A stretch of DNA of 6,862 nt from the NCBI GenBank assembly GCA_017410745.1, contig JAFPPJ010000416.1, positions 1 through 6,862 on the forward strand, given 5' to 3'. Each line of letters starts with the position of its first letter. Position 1 is the first letter of the stretch. Positions 6,272 to 6,862 of this stretch are shown piece after piece. Origin of the DNA: Oscillospiraceae bacterium (lineage in GTDB: Bacteria > Bacillota > Clostridia > Oscillospirales > Ruminococcaceae). A program made the translations under genes and the position numbers. The notes beneath the pieces were generated by a model, which worked only from the letters and a program-made list of their open reading frames with translations, searched no databases and was not told the origin of the DNA.

Positions 6272-6278
6272 AAGTTTG

Positions 6279-6862
6279 ATGATAAGGACAGAAAATCTAA
6301 CATATACCTACAGTCAGGGCACACCCTTTGAGAAGACGGCTGTAGACCATGTCGATCTCTCCATCGAAGAGGGTGCGTTTGTCGGCATAATCGGACACAC
6401 AGGTTCGGGGAAATCCACGCTTATCCAGCATCTCAACGGACTTATCAAGCCTACCTCCGGCAAGGTGTTCATAGACGGCGAGGATATACACAGCAAGGGC
6501 GTGAAGCTGCGTGACATACGCTTCAAAGTCGGTCTTGTATTCCAGTATCCCGAATATCAGATATTTGAGGAGACAGTATACAAGGATATCTCCTTTGGCC
6601 CTAAGAATATGGGTCTGGGGGAAGAAGAAACAGATCAGCGTGTAAGAGAGGCTGCCGGTCTTGTAGGTCTTACGTATGATCTGCTCGACCGCTCCCCGTT
6701 TGAGCTTTCGGGAGGTCAGAAGCGCCGTGTGGCGATTGCAGGAGTTATGGCGATGCGTCCTAAGGTACTCATACTCGATGAACCTACTGCGGGTCTTGAT
6801 CCTAAGGGACGTGAGATGATACTCGATCAGATAAAGACATATCATGAAAAGACGCACAGCAC
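6279..6862 (+). CDS. ecfA2: EcfA2, energy-coupling factor transporter ATP-binding protein (3' end outside window)
   Basis: This is the second ATPase of the ECF importer and partner of EcfA1. The frame is open from the ATG at 6279 to the right edge, giving 194 complete codons of an expected 285 or so. The protein begins M-I-R-T-E-N-L-T-Y-T-Y-S, with the A-loop tyrosine near residue 11. Walker A is GHTGSGKST (39-47). The Q-loop FQYPEYQIFEETV (88-100), followed by D-I-S-F-G-P-K-N-M-G, is the classic EcfA2 signature distinguishing it from EcfA1. The ABC signature is LSGGQKRR (143-150), and Walker B with D-loop is LILDEPTAGLDP (164-175, E168). The H-loop and the C-terminal dimer region lie beyond the window. 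A 96-nt gap separates it from ecfA1, unlike the 3-20 nt gaps elsewhere, and that gap holds a candidate promoter. ecfT would be expected downstream. Confidence 0.95.
   Translation, partial: MIRTENLTYTYSQGTPFEKTAVDHVDLSIEEGAFVGIIGHTGSGKSTLIQHLNGLIKPTSGKVFIDGEDIHSKGVKLRDIRFKVGLVFQYPEYQIFEETVYKDISFGPKNMGLGEEETDQRVREAAGLVGLTYDLLDRSPFELSGGQKRRVAIAGVMAMRPKVLILDEPTAGLDPKGREMILDQIKTYHEKTHS

Noticed and set aside
1..6862. Undescribed system, mobile element, CRISPR array, riboswitch or RNA gene
   Set aside because: I looked for direct repeat arrays, terminal inverted repeats, transposase or integrase motifs, tRNA-like folds and long structured leaders. None was found; gaps total only a few hundred bases, and every long frame belongs to a well-known family.

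Overview
The window is a stretch of bacterial chromosome with every supported gene on the + strand. It looks like a Clostridia genome, probably Ruminococcus-like (Oscillospiraceae). The reasons are near-balanced base composition, heavy use of ATA for Ile and of AGA/AGG for Arg, strong GGAGG-type ribosome binding sites, a Firmicutes-type RuvC and GlmM, and a paired EcfA1/EcfA2. The taxon is an inference from style and protein families, because no rRNA gene is present.

Layout. Positions 3-758 hold the C-terminal half of a MATE-family multidrug/organic-cation exporter whose start lies before the window. A 108-nt gap follows, with a near-consensus sigma-A promoter (TTGAAA, 17 nt, extended -10 TATAAT). 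This appears to drive a tightly packed operon: ruvC (TTG start at 867), ruvA, ruvB, glmM, an RlmI/RlmK-like SAM-dependent methyltransferase, and ecfA1. Gaps between these genes are 17, 12, 20, 8 and 3 nt, and no terminator is visible among them. A 96-nt gap with a second candidate extended -10 promoter precedes ecfA2, which runs off the right edge.

How the genes work together. RuvA, RuvB and RuvC form the complete Holliday-junction branch-migration and resolution machine. GlmM makes glucosamine-1-phosphate for UDP-GlcNAc and peptidoglycan. The methyltransferase probably modifies RNA, but its target is unknown. EcfA1 and EcfA2 are the two ATPases of an energy-coupling factor (ECF) vitamin/micronutrient importer, and ecfT would be expected just beyond the window. 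The operon therefore mixes DNA repair, envelope precursor synthesis, RNA modification and nutrient uptake. That looks like a housekeeping cluster, not one dedicated pathway.

I found no mobile element, CRISPR array, RNA gene, phage gene or defence system, and no clear sign of a previously undescribed system. All reading frames are intact and the key catalytic residues are present. The most useful second-look items are the promoter architecture upstream of ruvC, the possible separate promoter for ecfA2, the clamp-motif-like C-terminus of RuvB, the methyltransferase of unknown target, and an acidic insertion near the N-terminus of EcfA1.
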